Shown here in pieces: positions 8,351-16,552 of a DNA stretch of 64,000 nucleotides. The DNA is from Halodurantibacterium daqingensis (GTDB lineage Bacteria > Pseudomonadota > Alphaproteobacteria > Rhodobacterales > Rhodobacteraceae). Made by a program: the position numbers and the translations under genes. The notes under the pieces are model-generated. The model did no database searches, was not told where the DNA came from, and saw only the letters and a program-made list of their open reading frames with translations. Location of the stretch: contig NZ_JBHTFQ010000013.1 of NCBI RefSeq assembly GCF_042666235.1, positions 19,851-83,850 on the forward strand, read 5' to 3'. Each line of letters begins with the position of its first letter. Position 1 is the first letter of the stretch.

Positions 8351-9859
8351 ATGAATACCCTTTCACGACGCGGCTTCCTTGCCGCTGGCGCCGCCATGCT
8401 GGTCTATGCGCACCTACCGCGCATCGCGGCGGCGCAGGGCGCCGCCCCGCTGTCGCTGCGTGCCGCCACCCGGACGCTCGACATCGACGGTCGCGCCGCC
8501 ACCGTCTGGGGTCTTGCCGGGCCGGCCGGACAGGGGCTGACACTCGATCCCGGCGCGCGGTTCCGGGTGGATCTGCGCAACGATCTCGATACTGACACGC
8601 TGATCCACTGGCACGGCCAGATCCCGCCCAACGCACAGGATGGCGTGCCCGACATGCCTTTGCCGATGCTCGCCCCCGGCGAGACTCGCGCCTATGACTT
8701 CGCGCCGCTGCCCGGCACCTACTGGATGCACGCGCATGTGCCGCTGCACGAGATGCGCCTTCTGGCCGCGCCGCTGATCGTGCGCAGCGCCGAGGATGTC
8801 GCCGCCGACCGGCAGGAGGTGGTGCTGTTCCTGCATGATTTCTCGTTCAAGGCACCCGAGGAGGTGATGGCCGAGATCCTTGGCGGCCACGGGACCGCCG
8901 GCGGTCATGGAGGCGGCCACGGCGCGGTCATGGGCGGCATGGCGGCCATGGACCACGGCGCGATGGGGAACATGCCGATGGGTGGCATGGATCACGGCGC
9001 CATGGGTGGCATGACGGGAATGGGCGCCATGGACGGCATGGCGATGGACCTCAACGACTACGACTGGGACGCCTATCTTGCCAACGACCGCACGCTTTCG
9101 GATCCCGAGGTGGTGCAGGTCGAGCGCGGCGGGCGCATCCGCCTGCGGGTGATCAACGCCGCCGCGGCAACGGTGTTCTGGATCGAGACTGGCGAAGCGC
9201 AGGCCCGGCTCGTCGCGGTCGATGGCCATGCCGTTCAGCCCGTCCCCGGCACGCGGTTCGGCTTGGCCATGGGCCAACGGCTCGACCTCGAGATCGACCT
9301 GCCGCAGGAGGGCGGCGCCTGGCCGATCCTCGCGCTGCGGGAAGGCGCGCGAGAGCGGACCGGGCTGATCCTTGCCACGCAGGGCGCCGAAATACGGCGC
9401 ATCGACACCATGGCGGAGGCCGAAGCGCCTGCCTTCGACAGCGACCTTGCGCAGGAGACGCGTCTGATCGCCGCGGGCGCTTTGCCGGATCGGCCGGTGG
9501 ACCGCAGCCACATGGTGATGCTGGGCGGCTCGATGCAGCCCTATGTGTGGACGATCAACGGCGCCGTCTGGGGCCAGCATCGCCCGGTGACCGCGCAGAG
9601 CGGTGAGCGGATCGTGCTGTCATTCCACAACATGTCGATGATGGGCCACCCGATGCATCTGCACGGACATGTGTTCCAGGTCGTCGGGTTGAACGGACGC
9701 GCGGTCCGGGGCGCGCTGCGCGACACGGTGTACGTGCCGCCGATGTCGATGGTCGATATCGCGCTCGACGCCGGCGAGGCCGCGCGCTGGATGCTGCATT
9801 GCCACCACATGCCGCATCTTGAGACCGGCATGATGACCGAATTCGCGGTCAGCGCATAG
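8351..9859 (+). CDS. Tat-exported multicopper oxidase (CopA/CueO-like)
   Basis: The ATG at 8351 is chosen because it follows a GAGGAG site and gives a clean Tat signal (SRRGFLAAGAA), removing a 12-residue extension. The 502-residue protein has all copper-site motifs: HWHG at 86-89, HAH at 127-129, then near the C terminus HPMHLHGHVFQV and HCHHMPHLETGMM. Residues about 180-232 form a Met/His/Gly-rich insert (DHGAMGNMPM and similar), typical of cuprous-oxidase members that bind extra Cu(I). It should oxidise Cu(I) in the periplasm with oxygen as acceptor. It lies between a small secreted protein and a cation exporter. Confidence 0.92.
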   Translation: MNTLSRRGFLAAGAAMLVYAHLPRIAAAQGAAPLSLRAATRTLDIDGRAATVWGLAGPAGQGLTLDPGARFRVDLRNDLDTDTLIHWHGQIPPNAQDGVPDMPLPMLAPGETRAYDFAPLPGTYWMHAHVPLHEMRLLAAPLIVRSAEDVAADRQEVVLFLHDFSFKAPEEVMAEILGGHGTAGGHGGGHGAVMGGMAAMDHGAMGNMPMGGMDHGAMGGMTGMGAMDGMAMDLNDYDWDAYLANDRTLSDPEVVQVERGGRIRLRVINAAAATVFWIETGEAQARLVAVDGHAVQPVPGTRFGLAMGQRLDLEIDLPQEGGAWPILALREGARERTGLILATQGAEIRRIDTMAEAEAPAFDSDLAQETRLIAAGALPDRPVDRSHMVMLGGSMQPYVWTINGAVWGQHRPVTAQSGERIVLSFHNMSMMGHPMHLHGHVFQVVGLNGRAVRGALRDTVYVPPMSMVDIALDAGEAARWMLHCHHMPHLETGMMTEFAVSA

Positions 9860-9916
9860 GCCAGGCAGAGGACGTCGGATGCCGGCGTTCTCCCTCAGCA
9901 AGAAGGAGGCGGACTC

Positions 9917-10888
9917 ATGTCGATGTCTCACGGCGGCCATGCCGGTCACATGCCCGCGGGCGGCGATCGCAAGGCGCTTGTCATCTCGGGCTGGCTCACC
10001 GGCCTTTACTTTGTAGTCGAGCTGGGAATCGGCATCTGGACGGGCTCCGTCGCTGTCATCTCCGATGCCTTCCACACCTTCTCTGCCGTGGGCGGCGTGC
10101 TCATCGCACTGGTCGCGCTTCGCTTGACTGAACGGAAATCCAGCCCGGCACGTACCTTCGGTTATGTCCGGGCCGAGATCCTCGGCGCCCTTTTCAACGG
10201 CCTGTTTCTCGTCGCGATGGCTCTTTTCGTGCTGTGGATGGGCGCGATGCGTCTCATGGAGCCGATCGAACTGGCCACGACACCGATGCTGTTTGCCGCT
10301 GCCGGCGGGATCGCCACCGAGCTTGTCGCGCTCTGGCTGCTGTACGAACGCCAGAAGGGCAACCTGAACATGCGCGGCGCCTACTGGCACATCCTCCAGA
10401 CCTTCGTCGGAAGCTTCCTCATCATCATCTCGGCGCTGGTGATCCGATTTACGGGCTTCCTCGCCATTGATCCCCTGCTTGGCATGGCCTTCGGGCTCGT
10501 CCTGCTCTGGGCTTCCTGGGGCATTCTGCGTGAGGCATTGCACATCCTGCTTCAGGGCACGCCGGAAGACCTGGATCTGGAGGCCGCAATCACGGCCATC
10601 CGGCAATTGGAGGGGGTGACGGATGTGCATCACGTCCATGCCTGGAGCCTGACATCCGGGCGCAATGTCTTCTCGAGCCACATCTGCGTTCGGAACTGGA
10701 AAGACGGCGAGCGGGTGCTGCGGCAGGCGAACCATCTCCTGCGCGAGCGATTCAACATCTACTTCTCGACGTTGCAGGTGGAGGAATACTGCCTCGATGG
10801 CGAGGAGACTGCAGCCGACATTGACATCATGCGGTCACATGCCGCGCCAGAACAGACCAACGTTCGAAATTTCCATGGGAATCACTAA
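9917..10888 (+). CDS. Cation diffusion facilitator, CzcD/ZitB-like
   Basis: A 323-residue inner-membrane exporter. It begins with a His-rich leader (MSMSHGGHAGHM), then six expected membrane segments with the family metal-site patterns: VAVISDAFHTFSAV in the second segment and the HILQTFVGS region in the fifth (usual HxxxD replaced here by HILQT). The cytoplasmic C-terminal domain holds GVTDVHHVHAWSL, the usual ferredoxin-like zinc domain. It follows the multicopper oxidase by 57 bases with an AGAAGGAGG binding site. It should export Zn, Cd or Co by proton exchange. The altered residue in the fifth segment may change metal choice. Confidence 0.9.
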   Translation: MSMSHGGHAGHMPAGGDRKALVISGWLTGLYFVVELGIGIWTGSVAVISDAFHTFSAVGGVLIALVALRLTERKSSPARTFGYVRAEILGALFNGLFLVAMALFVLWMGAMRLMEPIELATTPMLFAAAGGIATELVALWLLYERQKGNLNMRGAYWHILQTFVGSFLIIISALVIRFTGFLAIDPLLGMAFGLVLLWASWGILREALHILLQGTPEDLDLEAAITAIRQLEGVTDVHHVHAWSLTSGRNVFSSHICVRNWKDGERVLRQANHLLRERFNIYFSTLQVEEYCLDGEETAADIDIMRSHAAPEQTNVRNFHGNH

Positions 10889-10920
10889 ACGGCGATACTT
10901 TTCCAGCTTCCAGTCACCTC

Positions 10921-10950
10921 TTGACCGTCTAGCGATTGGAAAGCGCAGAA
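10921..10950 (+). promoter_or_regulatory. Possible MerR/CueR-type promoter ahead of the P-type ATPase
   Basis: The 106-base gap before the ATPase contains TTGACC at 10921, then a TTGGAAAG element, which resembles a CueR-type promoter with a lengthened spacer. The dyad is imperfect and the -10 box is not clear. No CueR gene lies in the window, so control from elsewhere would be needed. Confidence 0.25.
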
Positions 10951-10994
10951 CGGCGAACGCAAGGCCGAGGACGAGACGCCGAGGAGGCGTAAAA

Positions 10995-13388
10995 ATGACC
11001 AACAATACTGAACACGATCATCAGCACCACGATCATCAGCACCACGATCATGCGGCCCACGGCCATGAGCAGGGGCACGCGGCTGTCGCAGCGGACAGTG
11101 CCCACAAGGTCAAGGACCCGGTCTGCGGGATGACGGTCGCGGTCAAGACGGACGGGCGTCACGCCGCGTTCCAGGGCGAGACCTTTCATTTCTGCTCGGA
11201 GAAGTGCCAGACCAAGTTCAAGGCGGATCCGTGGTTCTATGCCTCGGGCCGGGCCGCCGGGCAGAAGAAGGCTGCTCCGGCCAACGTCCAGTACACCTGC
11301 CCGATGCATCCCGAAATCGTTCGCGATGCGCCGGGGTCCTGCCCGATCTGCGGCATGGCGCTGGAGCCGATGGTTCCCTCGGACGAGCCGAGCGAGGAGT
11401 TGACCGACTTCACCCGCCGGATGTGGATTTCCGCCGCGGCGGCGGTGCCGCTCATTATCCTGACGATGGGTGAACTGGTCGCGCTGCCGGTGCGCGACTG
11501 GATCGGGCATCAGACCGCCAGCTATCTCGAATTCGTACTGGCCACGCCGATCATCCTCTGGGCCGCCTTGCCATTCTTCCGGCGCGGCTGGGACTCCCTC
11601 GTGAACCGCAGCCCCAATATGTGGACGCTGATCAGCATCGGCGTGGCGGCGGCCTATCTTTACTCGATCGTCGCCACTTTCCTGCCAGGGATCTTTCCGG
11701 AACAGTACCGGATGGGCCATGGCGTCGGCACCTACTTCGAGGCGGCGGTCGTGATCGTGGCGCTGGTCTTCGTCGGCCAGGTTCTCGAATTGCGGGCGCG
11801 CGAACGCACCGGAGACGCGATCCGCGCGCTCCTCGACCTCGCTCCAAAGACGGCGCGGCGCATCCTGCCGGACGGCACCGAATACGACGCGCCGCTGGAG
11901 AACATCATGGAGGGCGACCGGCTGCGCGTGCGGCCCGGCGATGCGGTCCCGGTCGATGGCACGGTGATCGAAGGTCGATCGTCTCTGGACGAAAGCATGC
12001 TGACCGGCGAGTCCATGCCGGTCGAAAAGGGCCCGGGCGATGCGGTGACCGGGGCAACGATCAACAAGAACGGCTCCCTCGTGATCGAGGCGGGCAAGGT
12101 CGGGTCCGACACCGTGCTGGCGCAGATCGTCGCGATGGTGTCGAACGCGCGCCGGTCCCGCGCGCCGATCCAGGGGCTGGCTGACCGGGTGTCGGCGGTG
12201 TTCGTGCCGACCGTGGTCGCCATCGCCATCATAGCCTTCGTCGTCTGGATGATCTTCGGCCCGGAACCCGCGTTGGTCTTCGCCATGGCATCCGCCGTTT
12301 CGGTCCTCATCATCGCCTGCCCCTGCGCGCTGGGGCTGGCGACGCCGATCTCCATCACCACGGCCGCGGGGCGCGGTGCGCAGGCGGGTGTGCTGATCAA
12401 GGACGCCGAGGCGCTGGAGCGTATGGCGGGTGTCGATACGCTCATCGTCGACAAGACCGGCACGCTGACCATGGGCAAGCCGAAGCTGACGGACGTTGTG
12501 GCGCTTGGTGACATCACCGAGACCGACCTGCTGTCGCTGGCCGCAGCTCTGGAGCGCGGCTCGGAACACCCGCTGGCTGAGGCGATCGTCGAGGGAGCCG
12601 AGGCGAAGGGTGCGCCGCGTCAGGAGGCCACGGACTTCGACGCCGTCACCGGCAAGGGCGTGCAGGGGATAGTGGGCGAACGCGCGGTGGCGCTCGGCAA
12701 CGCCGCGATGATGCGGGAGATGGGGCTCGACACCGCGCAGGCCGAGGCAAAGGCCGACACCCTGCGCGCCGAGGGCAAGACGGCGATGTTCGTCGCTCTT
12801 GACGGCGCGCTCGTCGGCATCGTGGCGGTCGCCGACCCGATCAAGGACAGCACCGCTCAGGCGATCCGGGAACTCCATGCCCAGGGGCTGCGGGTCATCA
12901 TGGCCACGGGCGACAACGAGCGCACGGCACAGGCGGTGGCGGGCAAGCTTGACATCGACGAGGTCCGCGCGGGCATCCTGCCCGAGGCCAAGAAGGACCT
13001 GATCGACCAGTTGCGCCGCGATGGCCACAAGATCGCCATGGCGGGGGACGGGGTGAACGACGCGCCCGCGCTGGCCGCCGCCGATGTCGGCATCGCCATG
13101 GGCACTGGAGCCGATGTTGCGATGGAAAGCGCAGGCATCACCCTGTTGGGCGGCGACTTGATGGGCATCGTGCGGGCCCGCAAGCTCGCCCGCGCCACAT
13201 TGCGCAACATCAAGCAGAACCTGTTCTTCGCATTCGCCTACAACGCTCTCGGCGTCCCTATCGCAGCAGGACTGCTCTATCCCGTGACCGGCCTGCTGCT
13301 CTCGCCGATGATTGCGGCGGCGGCGATGAGCCTGTCCTCGGTCTCGGTGATCACCAACGCCTTACGGCTCAGGCGGGTCGATCTCTGA
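10995..13388 (+). CDS. Copper-type heavy-metal P1B ATPase with His-rich, YHS and metal-binding N-terminal domains
   Basis: The ATG at 10995 follows GAGGAGG; an upstream extension would overlap the previous gene in another frame and is rejected. The 797-residue pump starts with a His-rich tail (about residues 6-28), then a YHS domain (DPVCGMTV at 41-48, CSEKC at 67-71) and a heavy-metal-binding domain (TCPMHPEIVRDAPGSCPICG, 101-120). The membrane ion site CPC is near 442-444, the phosphorylated Asp in DKTGT near 486 and the hinge GDGVNDAPAL near the end. CPC indicates Cu(I)/Ag(I) export. It has no classic GMxCxxC domain; the YHS and CPMHP modules replace it, as in SilP/CopF-like pumps. Confidence 0.95.
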   Translation: MTNNTEHDHQHHDHQHHDHAAHGHEQGHAAVAADSAHKVKDPVCGMTVAVKTDGRHAAFQGETFHFCSEKCQTKFKADPWFYASGRAAGQKKAAPANVQYTCPMHPEIVRDAPGSCPICGMALEPMVPSDEPSEELTDFTRRMWISAAAAVPLIILTMGELVALPVRDWIGHQTASYLEFVLATPIILWAALPFFRRGWDSLVNRSPNMWTLISIGVAAAYLYSIVATFLPGIFPEQYRMGHGVGTYFEAAVVIVALVFVGQVLELRARERTGDAIRALLDLAPKTARRILPDGTEYDAPLENIMEGDRLRVRPGDAVPVDGTVIEGRSSLDESMLTGESMPVEKGPGDAVTGATINKNGSLVIEAGKVGSDTVLAQIVAMVSNARRSRAPIQGLADRVSAVFVPTVVAIAIIAFVVWMIFGPEPALVFAMASAVSVLIIACPCALGLATPISITTAAGRGAQAGVLIKDAEALERMAGVDTLIVDKTGTLTMGKPKLTDVVALGDITETDLLSLAAALERGSEHPLAEAIVEGAEAKGAPRQEATDFDAVTGKGVQGIVGERAVALGNAAMMREMGLDTAQAEAKADTLRAEGKTAMFVALDGALVGIVAVADPIKDSTAQAIRELHAQGLRVIMATGDNERTAQAVAGKLDIDEVRAGILPEAKKDLIDQLRRDGHKIAMAGDGVNDAPALAAADVGIAMGTGADVAMESAGITLLGGDLMGIVRARKLARATLRNIKQNLFFAFAYNALGVPIAAGLLYPVTGLLLSPMIAAAAMSLSSVSVITNALRLRRVDL

Positions 13389-13427
13389 CCTGCAAGTCCA
13401 CACATTCAACCTCGAAAGGAAAATCAG

Positions 13428-13907
13428 ATGACCCAAGACACTTTTTCCCGCCGCACGCTCCTGATCGGCGGAGCTGCACTGGTGGCTGCATCGCCCCTGA
13501 GGGCTCTTGCGCAAGGCGCCGGACCGGCGATCCACGTGATGAAGGACCCCAACTGCGGCTGCTGCTCGGCCTGGATCGAGATCCTCGAGAACGACGGCTT
13601 CTCCGTCACGACCGAGGCGAGCGCCGGGACGCTTCTGATGCGTTACAAGCTGGACAACGGAATCCCGCAGGAGATGGCCTCCTGCCATACAGGCCGCATC
13701 GAAGGCTACATGATCGAGGGCCACGTCCCCGCTGCCGATATCTGGCGCCTTCTGGAAGAGCGTCCGGACGCAGTCGGCCTCGCAGTGCCCGGCATGCCCT
13801 ACGGCTCGCCCGGAATGGGACCGGAAAGCGAGCGAGAGGCCTTTGACGTGTTTCTGATCCGGCGCGATGGAGCGACCGAAGTCTTCGCAAACTACGTAGG
13901 AAACTGA
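13428..13907 (+). CDS. DUF411 family Tat-exported metal-binding protein
   Basis: A 159-residue protein with a Tat signal (FSRRTLLIGGAALVAAS) and the DUF411 core: KDPNCGCCSAW with three close Cys, MRYKLDNGIPQEMASCHTGRI, and GHVPAADIWRLL. The C-terminal part has Met-rich GMPYGSPGMG. It follows the P-type ATPase by 39 bases with an AAAGGA binding site, so it is probably co-transcribed. DUF411 proteins accompany copper resistance genes and are believed to bind copper in the periplasm. Exact role is unproven. Confidence 0.88.
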   Translation: MTQDTFSRRTLLIGGAALVAASPLRALAQGAGPAIHVMKDPNCGCCSAWIEILENDGFSVTTEASAGTLLMRYKLDNGIPQEMASCHTGRIEGYMIEGHVPAADIWRLLEERPDAVGLAVPGMPYGSPGMGPESEREAFDVFLIRRDGATEVFANYVGN

Positions 13908-13910
13908 CCC

Positions 13911-14213
13911 ATGGATCGAGCAACCGCACCGATCAGTGCAATCCTGCTGCTTCCTGTCATACTGTTACTCGGCGCCTGCGCCATGCCTGTCGCCGACACC
14001 GCAGGCTCCGACACGGCCATTTCGGCAGAGGTGATGACCCAGCTAAGCGCGATGGCTGCGCCCTATCAGGATCTGCAGTCGGTTCAGTTGCGGCCAGAGG
14101 ACGGCTGCTACTGGTACCGCCATGTCGGACCCGTCGAGACGACGATGCTTCCGCTCCGAACAGTGGACGGCCGACCGATCTGCACGCAGCGCTTGGCACA
14201 GGTCGGGACATGA
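13911..14213 (+). CDS. Small predicted lipoprotein
   Basis: A 100-residue protein with a lipoprotein signal, LLLPVILLLGAC, where the Cys would carry the lipid. The mature part is short, with LRPEDGCYWYRHVGPVETTMLPL. It begins 3 bases after the DUF411 stop, so the two are an operon. I know no function for it. Its place suggests a periplasmic role in metal stress. Confidence 0.65.
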   Translation: MDRATAPISAILLLPVILLLGACAMPVADTAGSDTAISAEVMTQLSAMAAPYQDLQSVQLRPEDGCYWYRHVGPVETTMLPLRTVDGRPICTQRLAQVGT

Positions 14214-14276
14214 TGGATCCACTGGATCGCCCATGCTGCTGTCGTAACTTACGTATCTTATGTGAGCTGAAACCGC

Positions 14277-14948
14277 TCAGCTGTGCGCAGTGACCGGACC
14301 GTCGCCCGCAGCCGGGTAGAGGTGAGCGGTCACTCCGGTCTCGACCTGCTCGTAGAGATCGTTGATGTGAGCCATGACCATGCGCACGCAGCCCGAACTG
14401 GCCCGACTTCCGATCGAGCGGGGAAAAGGCGTGCCGTGGATCCGCAGATAGGTGTCCCGGTCGCCGACGAAGAGATAGAACGCGCGCGATCCGAGCGCGT
14501 TCTGGGGTCCAGGCTCCATCCCATCCGCGAATTGCGCGTAGACTTCGGGTTCCCGCGAGATCATCGCCTGCGTCGGCGTCCAGTGCGGCCACTCCACCTT
14601 GCGACGGATCGTGTAGGTGCCAGGCTCGTAGAGGCCACCCCGACCGATGGCAACGCCATAGCGCATGGCGGTTCCACCCTCCTCGATGTGATAGAGGTAG
14701 CGCGCGGTCGCATCGACGTGGATGTCCCCTGGCACGAGTCCGGGCCGGGCCTCGACCCGCTGCGGCAGAAGGCGCGGATGCAGACCCCAGGGGTTCGTCG
14801 TGGCCGGATCGTAGCCCGGCGGCGTGACCTGCGCGTCCCAGGCGGCCTTCTGATTTTCCGTCGGCCAAGATCTAGCAAGTGCTGACCCAGAGATCGCGGG
14901 CGAGAACAGAGCGGCGGTCGCGCCAATGAAATGACGTCTGGTCAGCAT
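14277..14948 (-). CDS. L,D-transpeptidase (YkuD domain)
   Basis: A 223-residue exported protein with a Tat-like signal (MLTRRHFIGATAALFS). The YkuD catalytic signature is clear: IHGTPFPRSIGSRASSGCVRM, with His171 and Cys187. Such enzymes make 3-3 peptidoglycan crosslinks or attach lipoproteins; some accompany metal resistance loci, where wall remodelling may help. It converges on the metal operon and is the last chromosomal-type gene before the phage genes. A 135-base gap to the spanin gene holds no clear attachment repeat. Confidence 0.9.
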   Translation of the reverse strand: MLTRRHFIGATAALFSPAISGSALARSWPTENQKAAWDAQVTPPGYDPATTNPWGLHPRLLPQRVEARPGLVPGDIHVDATARYLYHIEEGGTAMRYGVAIGRGGLYEPGTYTIRRKVEWPHWTPTQAMISREPEVYAQFADGMEPGPQNALGSRAFYLFVGDRDTYLRIHGTPFPRSIGSRASSGCVRMVMAHINDLYEQVETGVTAHLYPAAGDGPVTAHS

Positions 14949-15083
14949 GAATTTTCAATCCTTATTTCAATCAACATCTTTTCAAAATCGGGACGCAAAA
15001 GAAAGAGCAGGTACGGCGCCGTCGAGCACGAGCGTGTGAGGTCTTGTGGTAAGTTCCAGCACCATTTGGCCGAAGCAGCATCC

Positions 15084-15335
15084 TTAGTTGCATGCCCGCG
15101 CCTGCTCGCGCATCACAGCATAGTCGCTCAGCATCTCTGCGATCGTCGATCCCTCCGGCAGCAAGGGCAGTTCCTCGGCCGCCCGCGCCTGAAACTCCCG
15201 GCTATACTCGACAACGGGTGCACACGTCCCGAACCCGCTTGTCTCAGAACTTCCCGTCGCGCAGCCGCTCAGCAAGCTCGTCGCGATCACGAGGGCGACG
15301 CGCCGCAGCCTCGAGCATCCGTCGTTGGGCTTCAT
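15084..15335 (-). CDS. Outer-membrane spanin lipoprotein (Rz1-like), overlapping the Rz-like gene
   Basis: An 83-residue lipoprotein whose ATG lies inside the Rz-like gene in another frame, overlapping it by 92 bases and running past its stop. The lipobox is SLLSGC about 25 residues in. The mature part is small and helical with an early Cys that could form a disulphide. This start is preferred over upstream codons because it gives a proper signal. Together with the inner spanin it should join inner and outer membranes in the last lysis step. The identification rests on signal type, gene overlap and position after the endolysin. Confidence 0.7.
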   Translation of the reverse strand: MKPNDGCSRLRRVALVIATSLLSGCATGSSETSGFGTCAPVVEYSREFQARAAEELPLLPEGSTIAEMLSDYAVMREQARACN

Positions 15336-15501
15336 GGGATTTCTCCGCGATTTCGAGACGTTCGGCGAGGCGTCCCGTTCGCTCGCCGGACCGCCGGAGT
15401 GCGAGCAGAAACAGGAGCACAGCGAGGACGATGGCGACGTAGCGTAGCGCCGACCGCACCCACGGGCTGGCGGCGATCCCGGTGAGCAAACTGGCAATCA
15501 C
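15244..15501 (-). CDS. Inner-membrane spanin (Rz-like)
   Basis: An 85-residue protein with one N-terminal membrane segment (YVAIVLAVLLFLLALR) followed by a charged coiled-coil tail (ERTGRLAERLEIAEKSHEAQ), the usual inner spanin layout. Its ATG overlaps the endolysin stop by 4 bases, and the outer spanin gene begins within it. Sequence is not recognisably close to lambda Rz; the call is by architecture and neighbourhood. Confidence 0.7.
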   Translation of the reverse strand: MIASLLTGIAASPWVRSALRYVAIVLAVLLFLLALRRSGERTGRLAERLEIAEKSHEAQRRMLEAAARRPRDRDELAERLRDGKF

Positions 15502-16172
15502 CGCCGCCCCCGCTTCCAGTCGTCAAGGCGAGCGTAGATCGTGACCGCGATCCCGCCGAGCGCCACCACGATGAATACCCAACGCAACGTGTCGAGATAC
15601 GGCACCAGCGGCAGGATGGCGGTCTGGGTCTCGGCCAGGACGTTTTGCGCTACCTCCACCCCTGCTGCGCCCAGCGTCGCCACACCAGCCGCCCCTCCAC
15701 CCTTCATGGTGCGGCTATCGGCCAAAACCTCGCGCGCTGGTGGCGATTCTTCGGCGAAGGCAGTCGCCCGGACCGGGAACCGCTCGCCCCACTGACGCGC
15801 GGGCCCGAGGTCGATGTGAATGAACCCCGATCGCGGGTAGAAGCCGAAGCCGAGGAACCCGACCTCTCGCGCCGCCGCCTCGAAGGCCACGGGGTCGTGG
15901 TTCGCCATGGCGATGTCGAAGGCGGCGCCGTCCTTGTGCTTCGACCGGGTCGCGCCGCCGACCGCACGGTTGTGCTCGGGGCTGCGATAGGCGGAGCGGA
16001 CGATCAGCGGCTTGCCCAGCCGGTCGCGCAGCGCCTGCAGCTTGTCGAGCGCCGGTTCATTGATCAGCAGCTTGCCAGTACCCCGGCAGGCAATCTCGGC
16101 TGGGCTGAAGTTCGGCCAGCGCCAGGCACTCTCGGGCACATCGCGCCAGTGGTCGTAAAAGGTCGTGGTCAT
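15498..16172 (-). CDS. Peptidase M15A endolysin with a C-terminal membrane segment
   Basis: A 224-residue protein. The N-terminal 130 residues are a peptidase M15A domain with zinc/catalytic residues in SKHKDGAAFDI (H79, D86) and FIHIDLG (H119). After a Gly/Ala linker a C-terminal hydrophobic segment (TLRWVFIVVALGGIAVTIY) is followed by a basic tail, so the enzyme is probably anchored in the inner membrane, or combines endolysin and holin-like parts. It follows an intrinsic terminator and has a strong GGAGG binding site. It cuts peptidoglycan crosslinks during lysis. No separate holin gene is evident. Confidence 0.88.
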   Translation of the reverse strand: MTTTFYDHWRDVPESAWRWPNFSPAEIACRGTGKLLINEPALDKLQALRDRLGKPLIVRSAYRSPEHNRAVGGATRSKHKDGAAFDIAMANHDPVAFEAAAREVGFLGFGFYPRSGFIHIDLGPARQWGERFPVRATAFAEESPPAREVLADSRTMKGGGAAGVATLGAAGVEVAQNVLAETQTAILPLVPYLDTLRWVFIVVALGGIAVTIYARLDDWKRGRR

Positions 16173-16192
16173 GGGGTCCTCCGAAAACGAAA

Positions 16193-16213
16193 AACCCGCC
16201 TCGAGGGCGGGTT
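16193..16213 (-). terminator. Intrinsic terminator ahead of the endolysin gene
   Basis: AACCCGCC (16193-16200) and GGCGGGTT (16206-16213) form a perfect 8-bp stem with a 5-base loop. On the minus strand the stem is followed at once by TTTTTCGTTTTC. It lies between the DUF6127 gene and the lysis cassette, so it would limit or attenuate read-through from the tail genes into lysis. Confidence 0.8.
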
Positions 16214-16245
16214 ATTGCGGGCTGATGAATGGGGATGGGGCGCGA

Positions 16246-16533
16246 CTACGGGCTGCCGCCGAAGATCTTCAGCTTGATGGCGATGCCGGCGAGCAGCGCC
16301 AGCATGACGCCGGTGGTGATCATGCGGACGGCGGTCTGCATGGCGGTGCGGCGTACCAGCCGGATGCAATCAACGAGGGAGCGCAGATCGCGGATGTCGA
16401 GCGCGGCCTCGTCGCCGTCGAGGCCGACATCGGCGAGTGCGCGTTTCGCGCCTTCCTCGGCCGCCCGGGTCAGGATCGCCTCGAACTCGGCGTCGGGCAT
16501 GCGCACGAAGCCCTCGGATCGGGGTGGGTTCAT
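16246..16533 (-). CDS. DUF6127-type small phage membrane protein
   Basis: A 95-residue protein from an ATG preceded by AAGGAGG; an upstream in-frame ATG overlaps the fibre gene and is less likely. It has a helical N-terminal half (ALADVGLDGDEAALDIRDL) and one C-terminal membrane segment (ITTGVMLALLAGIAIKL). I recall this as the DUF6127 family of alphaproteobacterial phages. It sits between the tail fibre and the endolysin, where holins are often found; a holin role is possible but unproven. Confidence 0.7.
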   Translation of the reverse strand: MNPPRSEGFVRMPDAEFEAILTRAAEEGAKRALADVGLDGDEAALDIRDLRSLVDCIRLVRRTAMQTAVRMITTGVMLALLAGIAIKLKIFGGSP

Positions 16534-16552
16534 CAGATCCTCCTTGCGCCGC

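Noticed and set aside
10665..10994. N-terminal extension of the P-type ATPase frame
   Set aside because: It overlaps the cation exporter gene in another frame, and a good binding site precedes the ATG at 10995.
14950..15083. Left attachment site
   Set aside because: The only match to the right end that I found is a 7-base CTTAGTT, which is not significant; the left end stays open.
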